A DNA stretch of 64,000 nt from Fluoribacter dumoffii NY 23. Its GTDB lineage: Bacteria; Pseudomonadota; Gammaproteobacteria; Legionellales; Legionellaceae. Position numbers and translations under genes: made by a program. The stretch is taken from NCBI RefSeq assembly GCF_000236165.1, contig NZ_CM001374.1:1-64000 (forward strand), read 5' to 3'. Numbering within the stretch: the first letter of the stretch is position 1; every line of letters starts with the position of its first letter. The notes below the pieces were generated by a model that saw only the letters and a program-made list of their open reading frames with translations, made no database searches and was not told the DNA's origin. This document shows positions 54,342 to 61,788 of the stretch, piece after piece.

Positions 54342-55582
54342 TTACTTTCCTTTGTCGGATGTAACCCTAAAAGACCAGTCAATTGAATGAGTGTTTTATG
54401 AAAATCGGCATGGGCTTGTTGGTAATGGCGCTCTTCTTCGTATAAATTATTTAACGACGTAGATAATTCAACATACGTATACCGCCCCATTTGATACCCA
54501 TCTTGAGCGAGCTTAATTGACTTGCGCGCTAATGGCAGCAGAGATTTTGTCACCAATTGTGCCTCAAACTTAGTTTGCTGCGCCTGTAAAAAGGCATTGT
54601 ATGCATTTTGACGTACCTCAAGACGCGTCCCTTGAAACTCATAGGTTGTTTGGGAGTATTGTGCTTCCGCAGTCAAAATCTTCCCCTGATTGCGGTTATA
54701 AACAGGTGCATCTGCAAAGACGGACATTACCGCAGCATTACTGTCGTCATCCTCAAAATGCCGACCACCCAATTGAATGTTTAAATCAGGCCATACTGAT
54801 TTTTTAGCCGCAGTAATGGCGGCGCGCTTAGCTTGCAATTGCAGCTGCATTTGCAGCATTTGCGGGCTTTGCGGTACTTTTTTCAACAACTCAGACCAGT
54901 TTAACTCCACATCGGGCAAGCCTTTGTCAACCAAAGGTCTGTCCACACGTAAACCATTACCCAGTAACCGTGCCAATTTTGCCCGTAAGAAGAGCGCATC
55001 ACGCCCTGCTTTTTGCTCTTGAATACGTGCGTCCCCCAAGCGAATTTGCGCTAAGCGCAAATCAAGCTCCGCACCTACCCCGGCTTTAACTCGTTTATCG
55101 ATGGCAGTCACAATATCCTGATTCAAGCGAACAAGTTTTTGGGTCACCTGATGCCATTGAACTGCATAAAATGCATCGACATAAGCACCTCCTACAGCCA
55201 TATACAATGATGCTTTCTGAACATTTATTTGAGCTAGAGATGCTAAATAATCTGCATAGGTTGCTTTTTTCAGATACTTAAGACGACCGCCTAAAGGAAT
55301 GGGTTGTGTTATAGATGCGGTCGTTTCTGCGGCCTCATAACTTGAATAACTTCCAGACCCGCCAAAATTTTCCGCAGTTAAGGTCAGCTGGGGATTAGGA
55401 TACAAGCCACTTTGAATAAAGGCACCACGCATGGCTTGTGCTTTATCCATTTCTGCTTGTAACTCAGGATTATTGCGACTGGCAATTTCCAATGCCTCTC
55501 GAAAAGTCAAGGGTGTTGCCTGCACTTCCGCAAACATAAAGCCTAGCAACAGTGTCATTGATAATTTAATGAAAAAACGCAT
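54338..55582 (-). CDS. czcC: Outer-membrane factor of the metal efflux pump (CzcC-like)
   Basis: 414-aa TolC-family protein with a signal peptide (MRFFIKLSMTLLLGFMFAEV), two repeated helical halves (for example SGSYSSYEAAETTASITQPIPLGGRL and RTYVELSTSLNNLYEEERHY-like). First gene of the czcCBA operon. The upstream region holds the perfect 10-bp palindrome TGTACGTACA (55638-55647), a possible operator. No metal-specific regulator gene is next to it. Confidence 0.9.
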   Translation of the reverse strand: MRFFIKLSMTLLLGFMFAEVQATPLTFREALEIASRNNPELQAEMDKAQAMRGAFIQSGLYPNPQLTLTAENFGGSGSYSSYEAAETTASITQPIPLGGRLKYLKKATYADYLASLAQINVQKASLYMAVGGAYVDAFYAVQWHQVTQKLVRLNQDIVTAIDKRVKAGVGAELDLRLAQIRLGDARIQEQKAGRDALFLRAKLARLLGNGLRVDRPLVDKGLPDVELNWSELLKKVPQSPQMLQMQLQLQAKRAAITAAKKSVWPDLNIQLGGRHFEDDDSNAAVMSVFADAPVYNRNQGKILTAEAQYSQTTYEFQGTRLEVRQNAYNAFLQAQQTKFEAQLVTKSLLPLARKSIKLAQDGYQMGRYTYVELSTSLNNLYEEERHYQQAHADFHKTLIQLTGLLGLHPTKESK

Positions 55583-55786
55583 CCTACTTTCTCATCCCAT
55601 TTTAACTATTGCATGTTTTATCGATTTGTATCTTCTCTGTACGTACACAGCATAATATTTTATTCATAATAACTGATATCACATGGAAAAAGTAGCTAAA
55701 CTCTTGTTAACACAGATAAGATAACTTTTATTAATTATGGCTATGCGTTATTGATGTGTATTTAAAGACTCTCACAAGATAGATAA

Positions 55787-56281
55787 TCAAACCGATATTG
55801 CTGCTTTTAAATCATCTAAGGTTACCATTAGCGTCATCGGATCTATTAAAGAAGGTTCAAAACCTAGTTTTTCATAAAACTCTTTTGCTTTGGTAGAAAT
55901 GGCTTGAACTAGCATCCCTCTAATACCTATAGTTTCGGCTGCTTGAATAACTCTAAGGCCTGCATCACGTACTAGTGCTCTCCCTATGCCTTTATTCTGA
56001 TATGCTAAATCTATAGCAAGCCTACCAAGTATAACTACTGGAACAGGATTTGGCATATTACGTCTAAAACGACCAGTGGCGGAACTTCCATCTACCGAGC
56101 TCGAGGCTAAAACATAATAGGCTACAACACGTTTATTATTGCAAGCAACATAAGTACGAGAAGCATTTGCTTTTTGGTTTTTAATTGCCTTAGTTTTCAG
56201 CCAGATATCAAGACTTTCTTCACCCGAGTTAAATCCCTGTATATTATGGTGTTCATTTATAGGCTCTGGCTGTAATATCAT
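55787..56281 (-). CDS. GNAT-family toxin (TacT/AtaT-like)
   Basis: 164-aa acetyltransferase of the toxin type that acetylates aminoacyl-tRNA. Acetyl-CoA loop LAYQNKGIGRALVRDAG, preceding strand VVILGRLAID and C-terminal KAKEFYEKLGFEPS are clear. It overlaps the DUF1778 antitoxin by 4 bp, the usual order (antitoxin first). Probably a plasmid or island addiction module; its tRNA target is not predictable here. Confidence 0.9.
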   Translation of the reverse strand: MILQPEPINEHHNIQGFNSGEESLDIWLKTKAIKNQKANASRTYVACNNKRVVAYYVLASSSVDGSSATGRFRRNMPNPVPVVILGRLAIDLAYQNKGIGRALVRDAGLRVIQAAETIGIRGMLVQAISTKAKEFYEKLGFEPSLIDPMTLMVTLDDLKAAISV

Positions 56282-56565
56282 TTTTTATCCCAAGGAGCCT
56301 TTGTCTGCATAGTTTTAATCAAACGTTCATTAGGCATTGGCGTTTTATCCAGTCGTTGTAAAAAATCAGCATATGCTTCAGGACTAGCTTTTAAAATCGT
56401 TTGCTCCAAAATCGTTTCTTCAGCTTCTCGACGCGCTGCACTTAAGATAAAATCAGACCTGTTTTTACCTCTGATTTTTGCCGCACGATCAATAAGTCCT
56501 CGTTCTTCACTATTAATTCGCATATTTATTTTTTCTTGTTTTACATCATTATGTAACGTAGCCAT
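56278..56565 (-). CDS. DUF1778 antitoxin (TacA/AtaR-like)
   Basis: 95-aa ribbon-helix-helix antitoxin: INMRINSEERGLIDRAAKIRGKNRSDFILSAARREAEE is a typical DUF1778 domain, and the C-terminal tail (residues ~65-95) should bind and block the toxin. The upstream palindrome at 56597-56610 is a likely operator for self-repression by the complex. Confidence 0.9.
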   Translation of the reverse strand: MATLHNDVKQEKINMRINSEERGLIDRAAKIRGKNRSDFILSAARREAEETILEQTILKASPEAYADFLQRLDKTPMPNERLIKTMQTKAPWDKK

Positions 56566-56596
56566 ATTTTTCTCCCATTTAAAGTTATTATAACAT

Positions 56597-56610
56597 AATG
56601 TACATACATT
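56597..56610. promoter_or_regulatory. Operator palindrome of the toxin-antitoxin pair
   Basis: AATGTA, CA, TACATT: a perfect 6-bp inverted pair 31 bp upstream of the antitoxin ATG, as expected for an RHH-family autoregulator. Confidence 0.55.
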
Positions 56611-56750
56611 GTCTTCACCTATGGATTTTTAATATAACTTATATAGTGCATAACGGGTAAATAAAACGGGGGTTTTGTTTACTTACACACTCTTCCATTA
56701 TTTTTAATAATAACACCTCAATAAATGTGGTCCTTAAAAGTTAATAATTA

Positions 56751-56803
56751 TGGTTAATTAATCAAAGTTGCGATATTATATATTTTAATGAGATAATTAA
56801 CCA
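56751..56803. repeat. Inverted repeat upstream of the orphan serine recombinase
   Basis: Arms TGGTTAATTA (56751-56760) and TAATTAACCA (56794-56803), perfect, 33 bp apart, ending 11 bp before the recombinase ATG. Either a recombination (res-like) site or an operator. Confidence 0.55.
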
Positions 56804-56814
56804 AAAGGTCCAAT

Positions 56815-57366
56815 ATGCTAATTGGATATGCGCGTGTTTCCACAGATGATCAAAATTTAAACTTGCAATACGATGCTTTAAAAAAAGCAGGTTGTGAGCG
56901 TATTTTTGATGATCAAATTACTGGGAGTAAAATGCAACGTCCAGGACTAGAGGCAACTTTAGAATTTGCCCGTGAAGGAGATATTATTGTTGTTTGGCGC
57001 TTAGATAGATTAAGTCGCTCACTAAAGGATTTAATTGAAATGGTCGCCCTACTCGACTCAAAAAAAATTGGTTTAAAGAGCTTGAATGAATCAATTGATA
57101 CCGCATCAAGTTCTGGAAAATTAATTTTTCATATCTTTGGCGCCTTAGCTGAATTTGAACGCACTTTAATTCGTGAAAGAACACATGCAGGACTTCAAGC
57201 TGCAAGGACAAGAGGAAGGAATGGCGGGCGTCCTAAAAAACTTTCCACAGATAAAGCTAAATTAGCTATTAAGCTTTATGAAGAAAAACTGCATAGTATT
57301 CAAAAAATTTGCGAATTAATTGGAGTGTCTAAACCTACGTTATATAAATATTTAAAATCGAGGTGA
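56815..57366 (+). CDS. Serine recombinase (resolvase/invertase family)
   Basis: 183-aa serine recombinase: YARVSTDDQN with catalytic Ser-9, IVVWRLDRLSR, FGALAEFERTLIRERT and a C-terminal HTH (SIQKICELIGVSKPTLYKYL). It has no transposase next to it, so either a plasmid multimer resolvase, an invertase, or a remnant of a mobile element. AAAGG precedes the ATG. The next gene begins 9 bp after its stop, so the two form an operon. Confidence 0.9.
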   Translation: MLIGYARVSTDDQNLNLQYDALKKAGCERIFDDQITGSKMQRPGLEATLEFAREGDIIVVWRLDRLSRSLKDLIEMVALLDSKKIGLKSLNESIDTASSSGKLIFHIFGALAEFERTLIRERTHAGLQAARTRGRNGGRPKKLSTDKAKLAIKLYEEKLHSIQKICELIGVSKPTLYKYLKSR

Positions 57367-57375
57367 ATTATTTAA

Positions 57376-58263
57376 ATGGAAAGCTGCACCATCAAACTAT
57401 ATAAATACTCAAGCAATTTTAGTTATATAAAAGACTACTGTGCAAATCAGGTTTGGACACATCCTATTTGTGAACTAAATGACCCTTTTGAAGCTAAAGT
57501 TGTATCCCACCATCCCGAACCTTCAGTCATATTAAGCGATCCTAAGTTATATGAACATTATTTCAAAGGTATGGGTCAGGGGGAAGGAAGCTTATCTGAA
57601 ATTGAATTTAAAAAAACACTAGAATCCCCTAAATTTGCTGAACAAGTTAAAAAATCAAAATTTGGAGATCATCCATTTTTAAATTATGGAGTTCTTAGTT
57701 TAACCACCGATCCCCAAAACATTCTTATGTGGACTTATTACGCAAATAATCACGAGGGTTATTGTATTGAGTTTGAATTAGATTTTGTGAAAATTCAGGA
57801 AATTTCAGGACTTAGCGACTTTTCAGTTAAGAAATATATGCAAAATTTTATTGAAGGGAAAGAAATTCTATCTTTATATACCCATAATAATGAGTTTGCT
57901 TTATTCGGAGTAAATTACTCTGAAGAACTGCCCCTTATTAAGATAGAGGATCTCTTGAAACTACCTGAAAGTTATGAAAGAACTAAATTAATTCTTAGAA
58001 ATACAGTAGGAACAAAATTCAAAGATTGGGCTCATGAAAAAGAATTTAGAATCGTAACCAAACTCAACAGTAATGAATCGGGTTTGTTAAACTTATCAAG
58101 ATTTGTTCCATTTTTAAGATTTAAAGGAATAATTTTAGGTTCCAGAACTAAGCCTCAGAACAAAGCAATTGTTACAAAATTATTCAATAAAGACACCTTC
58201 AAATATTATCGAGCAAATCTTGTCGAAGGAAAATATGCCTTATCTATAACTAAATACAAATAA
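57376..58263 (+). CDS. DUF2971 protein
   Basis: 295 aa with the DUF2971 marks KLYKYSS, WTHPICELNDPFEAKV, YGVLSLTTDPQNILMWTYYANNHEGYCIEFEL and WAHEKEFRIVTK. The family has no settled function and often appears near phage-defence and mobile genes. It is coupled to the recombinase upstream, whose stop overlaps its ribosome site GAGGTG. Membership is judged from motifs seen by eye. Confidence 0.75.
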   Translation: MESCTIKLYKYSSNFSYIKDYCANQVWTHPICELNDPFEAKVVSHHPEPSVILSDPKLYEHYFKGMGQGEGSLSEIEFKKTLESPKFAEQVKKSKFGDHPFLNYGVLSLTTDPQNILMWTYYANNHEGYCIEFELDFVKIQEISGLSDFSVKKYMQNFIEGKEILSLYTHNNEFALFGVNYSEELPLIKIEDLLKLPESYERTKLILRNTVGTKFKDWAHEKEFRIVTKLNSNESGLLNLSRFVPFLRFKGIILGSRTKPQNKAIVTKLFNKDTFKYYRANLVEGKYALSITKYK

Positions 58264-58636
58264 TTTTAATGCTGTAGTGGTTATGGATTCCCAGCTAATT
58301 TAAATAGAAAGCTTAAATCCAGATCAAATCCAATCTATCAATAAAGTGCATTTAAAAGCACATCTCCAATTCATTAGAAAGTTCGACTTCTACAAACTAA
58401 ACAATATTTAATTGAAACAATCAGCAGATATAAGTCTTTGACTCCGACTAAACTCATCTAATTATTATCAATTAAAATAATTATCTATATAAATAAATTT
58501 TCTTTTTCAAAATGCCCCTACCTCTTTCTAAGCTGTAAAGATTGGGTAATATGGAATGTATAAACAATTATAATCAGGTGATATAGTATAATTTTATAAA
58601 TTTTTTATTTGTTTACTATATGCTTAAGCTAAAAAT
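58264..58636. other. AT-rich gap without a gene
   Basis: 373 bp of very AT-rich DNA between the DUF2971 gene and the next plus-strand gene. I see no open frame with a ribosome site and no clear hairpin. The promoter of the gene at 58637 should lie at its right end, where TATAGTATAAT-like sequence occurs near 58580. Confidence 0.4.
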
Positions 58637-59449
58637 ATGACATTCAATATATCCGCCCAAGATCTGTTCCTATTACTATTAGCATTACTTCCTATAGGTT
58701 ATTTTATTCGTAAAGGTATTCTTGCTTATATTAACAGCAGTGTAAATCATAAGTTTGAAAAGAAGTTAGAAGATTTACGGGCTATATACAGAAGAACAGA
58801 AGAGGATATTAGATATTTACATAATACTGTTACATCAGCTATTAATACTACTGAAAGCATCAGTAAACCCTACCAATTAAAAGCAATTGACAACCTATGG
58901 CATAACTTTATCGAAATAAACAAATATCATAGGCTTGCATTATCTTTAGCTTCTATAAATATTACAGAAGTTAAGAAATCTTGGAATGATCAAAAAATCA
59001 AAACTTTTGTTAAATTTTACACAGAGCAAATAAATATGAATGAATTAAATGCACATGCTTACAAAGCAAGAATAGATCGAATATGGGTTACACCAATGGC
59101 ATGGGCTTTGTACTCGGCTTATGAGACTTTAATTAATTACTTATTTTCTCAGTTTCTAATATTAGATTTAGATGAGGATCCTGATAGATTTCTATCAACC
59201 TCCAAAATTATTGCTCTAATAAAAGAAATTGATCCCAATAGCGAAGAAAAACAATCTCTTCCAAACGCCAACTTACCTATATATTTAGATTATTTGGAGC
59301 AAAAGTTATTAGTCGAATTGCAAGAAAATATTAATGTTAAAAATAAAATTGAAGATAACATTGAAGTAGCAAAGAAAATAATACGGCTAGCAACTGAAGC
59401 TCAAACTGAAATACAAAAAGAAACTTCTAAAAGCCCTGCAAATCATTAA
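58637..59449 (+). CDS. Membrane-anchored helical protein of unknown function
   Basis: 270 aa. One N-terminal membrane helix (QDLFLLLLALLPIGYFI), then a coiled coil (~residues 35-70, KFEKKLEDLRAIYRRTEED) and a long all-helical domain, ending in a charged tail. No family recognised. It lies between DUF2971 and the HEPN-like gene in AT-rich DNA; proteins of this form are common in defence islands, but nothing in the sequence proves that. Confidence 0.6.
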   Translation: MTFNISAQDLFLLLLALLPIGYFIRKGILAYINSSVNHKFEKKLEDLRAIYRRTEEDIRYLHNTVTSAINTTESISKPYQLKAIDNLWHNFIEINKYHRLALSLASINITEVKKSWNDQKIKTFVKFYTEQINMNELNAHAYKARIDRIWVTPMAWALYSAYETLINYLFSQFLILDLDEDPDRFLSTSKIIALIKEIDPNSEEKQSLPNANLPIYLDYLEQKLLVELQENINVKNKIEDNIEVAKKIIRLATEAQTEIQKETSKSPANH

Positions 59450-59542
59450 GATATACAACTTTCTTCGTATTTACATTATTCGAATGTTTTTTGGAAAAAC
59501 TGTGTTATCTATTTTATTTATTAAATATATAAATTGCCTAGC

Positions 59543-60814
59543 TCATGAATGCTTGATAGCCCCCTTAGACGGCTTAGCGTTTTTTTTGTCTTTGCTCTTC
59601 ATTTGATTTTTTTTATGTATATTGAGAGCTGTTCTGAAGATATTTTTTTCATTTTTATAACCCACATTAAGTTTTCCAAGATAATCAATGGTTGTTAATG
59701 CTTCTTTCATACTATTAAGATGACTTAAATTGGATAAATGTAAAAAAAATATAAACTTAAAGTAGATTTGCAACTCATAACAATAGCTTCTAGCTTTCTT
59801 GTTATGACTCATATTGTGTACATAATCGTTGCGTACATTTTTCAGAGTAGTTATAACTTGAGAATGGTGAGAGTTATTTCCAAATATTATTTTAGATCTA
59901 TCGATTATCTTGTCATAATTTCCAGGGCATTCATTAGTTAGCTTATCTAAAGCATTCCATAATAAGACCAATGATATATTAGCATCATAATCATCTAGAG
60001 CTTTAACGTATAATACAAGACTATTCTTTAATTCTTCTTTGTAGGGAGATTTTTCTATTTTATCTATTATCTTAGAAAACAAGCTTTTGAATTGCTTTAT
60101 TTCGATAGCTTCCAATTCAATAAATTTCAATTCATAACCAACCTCATTACCTAAGGGCTCACCATTTGAATTATGTAAAGTATGAAATGGGCCGAGGCAT
60201 ACACGATTGATTGGTGTTTTTTGTAGGCCTGTGAACATTTGAAATGAATAGTTATTATAGAGTGAAAAAAGAGCGCGTAGTATATTTAAATTTTTTAGAT
60301 GTATCCCAATTTCATTTGAGTCAGTTAGAGTAGAAACTATACACTTATAGTAATGTTGATCTTGTACAGTATTCGTATGCAATTTTTTTAGTATTTGTTC
60401 CCTGGAATGGAACTTACGTGGGATTCTTTTGTAAAATTTAATTTTACTTTCAAATACTTGTATTTCTCTGAAGGGTAATTTAGAAACTGAAAGTGATGTT
60501 ATCAAATTTTTGTTTTCATACTTCCTATTAATTTTTTTAGCTTCAATTGAAATTTGGTCGAGAAAGTCATCTGGGTTTAATTTTTTATTCAAAACACAAT
60601 ATCTTACTGCCTTTATCACTAATTCATCTTTATCATTATCGTCAATATTATCTGAACTAAATTTAATACTGTCTTTAATATAATCAAATGGAAGAAGTTC
60701 AAAGGAATTAGAATAAAAGACGACACTTCCATCCTTTTCAACTTCTGCCATTTCAAAAATTTTTTCTAAAATTTTTGAAGGGGATTGAGTTTTCCATTTA
60801 ACTGAGACTCTCAT
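59543..60814 (-). CDS. HEPN-like protein, putative RNase
   Basis: 423 aa. The C-terminal part (~residues 275-385) looks like a HEPN domain: LVLLWNALDKLTNE, then the motif VRNDYVHN, which fits the Rx4-6H active site of HEPN ribonucleases, followed by a helix CYELQIYFKFIFFLHLSNL. The N-terminal ~250 residues are mixed alpha/beta without a known fold; the organisation is like ApeA-type HEPN proteins. The last ~35 residues are Lys-rich. A defence or toxin role is inferred from the motif. Confidence 0.6.
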   Translation of the reverse strand: MRVSVKWKTQSPSKILEKIFEMAEVEKDGSVVFYSNSFELLPFDYIKDSIKFSSDNIDDNDKDELVIKAVRYCVLNKKLNPDDFLDQISIEAKKINRKYENKNLITSLSVSKLPFREIQVFESKIKFYKRIPRKFHSREQILKKLHTNTVQDQHYYKCIVSTLTDSNEIGIHLKNLNILRALFSLYNNYSFQMFTGLQKTPINRVCLGPFHTLHNSNGEPLGNEVGYELKFIELEAIEIKQFKSLFSKIIDKIEKSPYKEELKNSLVLYVKALDDYDANISLVLLWNALDKLTNECPGNYDKIIDRSKIIFGNNSHHSQVITTLKNVRNDYVHNMSHNKKARSYCYELQIYFKFIFFLHLSNLSHLNSMKEALTTIDYLGKLNVGYKNEKNIFRTALNIHKKNQMKSKDKKNAKPSKGAIKHS

Positions 60815-61093
60815 ATTACTCTCACTTGCTTCCTTATTTTATTTACCAATTATAGTGCAATATATACACATCCAACATTTCTAGGAAGTTACTTGGTATT
60901 TATTTTTAATGGATATTATAAAGGGGGCATAATATTGTTTTATTTGGATTTAAGACAAATAACTCAATCTCGAAAAAATGTTGCTTTTTAACACATATTT
61001 ATCTATCAATGGAGTGTACTTTATATATATTTTAAATTTCATTTCTATATTTAATGTAAACCATTCATCGTTTTACCAAATTACAGAAGAAAT

Positions 61094-61441
61094 CTAAATT
61101 TTTTTAGCTAGATGACATACTCCTCTTTGGATTAGCGCATTGTCACCTAAACGAAAGATCACATATCCTGAGTATCGATTAATGTTTGCACTAGCCCCTT
61201 GGAAATCAATCACATAATTACTTTCTTCGGTAATTAATTTTCCCTCTTGCGTAGCATTTGTTATATCCAATTCCATAATGGCTCTATTACTACTAGGATA
61301 TAAAGCAAATGAATAAATATCTTTATTAGATTCGGGAGTAGTTTGGAATGTACAAACTAATACAATAGGCTCTTCTGTAGAACATGCCTGCATAAAAAAA
61401 ACAACAATAAAAAAAGTAATTCTTGCCCATGACTTAAGCAT
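61094..61441 (-). CDS. Small lipoprotein
   Basis: 115 aa with a clear lipoprotein signal (ITFFIVVFFMQAC, Cys-20) and a beta-rich body with two further Cys (VLVCTFQTT and RGVCHLA) that could pair. No family recognised. Flanked by gaps of 279 and 89 bp without clear structure, it appears to be a single-gene unit. Confidence 0.6.
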   Translation of the reverse strand: MLKSWARITFFIVVFFMQACSTEEPIVLVCTFQTTPESNKDIYSFALYPSSNRAIMELDITNATQEGKLITEESNYVIDFQGASANINRYSGYVIFRLGDNALIQRGVCHLAKKI

Positions 61442-61530
61442 AAATTTCCAAATATGAAAATGAGAGCTTTCTATAAATATATTTTAGTTCATTAACTATT
61501 CAAAAGTTAAATATTAAGGAACATTGATAT

Positions 61531-61692
61531 ATGACAAGCGTTTTTGAACTAATGAATGAGAATATTAAGGTGATAATCCTCCCCTACTCTTATAGTTCTT
61601 ACTTCAAAATTTTTTACAAGAAAATATACGATCGTTTTACGAAATTTAATCTTAAGATAGAAATTAAATTCATATCGAGTGAAAATCTTTAA
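61531..61692 (+). CDS. Possible small protein
   Basis: 53-codon frame (MTSVFELMNENIKVIILPYS start, basic C-terminal half). AAGGAA lies 12 bases upstream, slightly far. It is in an AT-rich 350-bp gap where chance frames are common. Kept as a weak candidate; nothing else in 61442-61788 looks like a gene. Confidence 0.3.
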   Translation: MTSVFELMNENIKVIILPYSYSSYFKIFYKKIYDRFTKFNLKIEIKFISSENL

Positions 61693-61788
61693 TTAACCTA
61701 TCCCTAAATTTTCACATGTATAGTTTTTTAGATTGAATGTTCAAAATCCATTTTAAACAAAAGAGTCCCAAGAAATGCTCTGAAAGAA

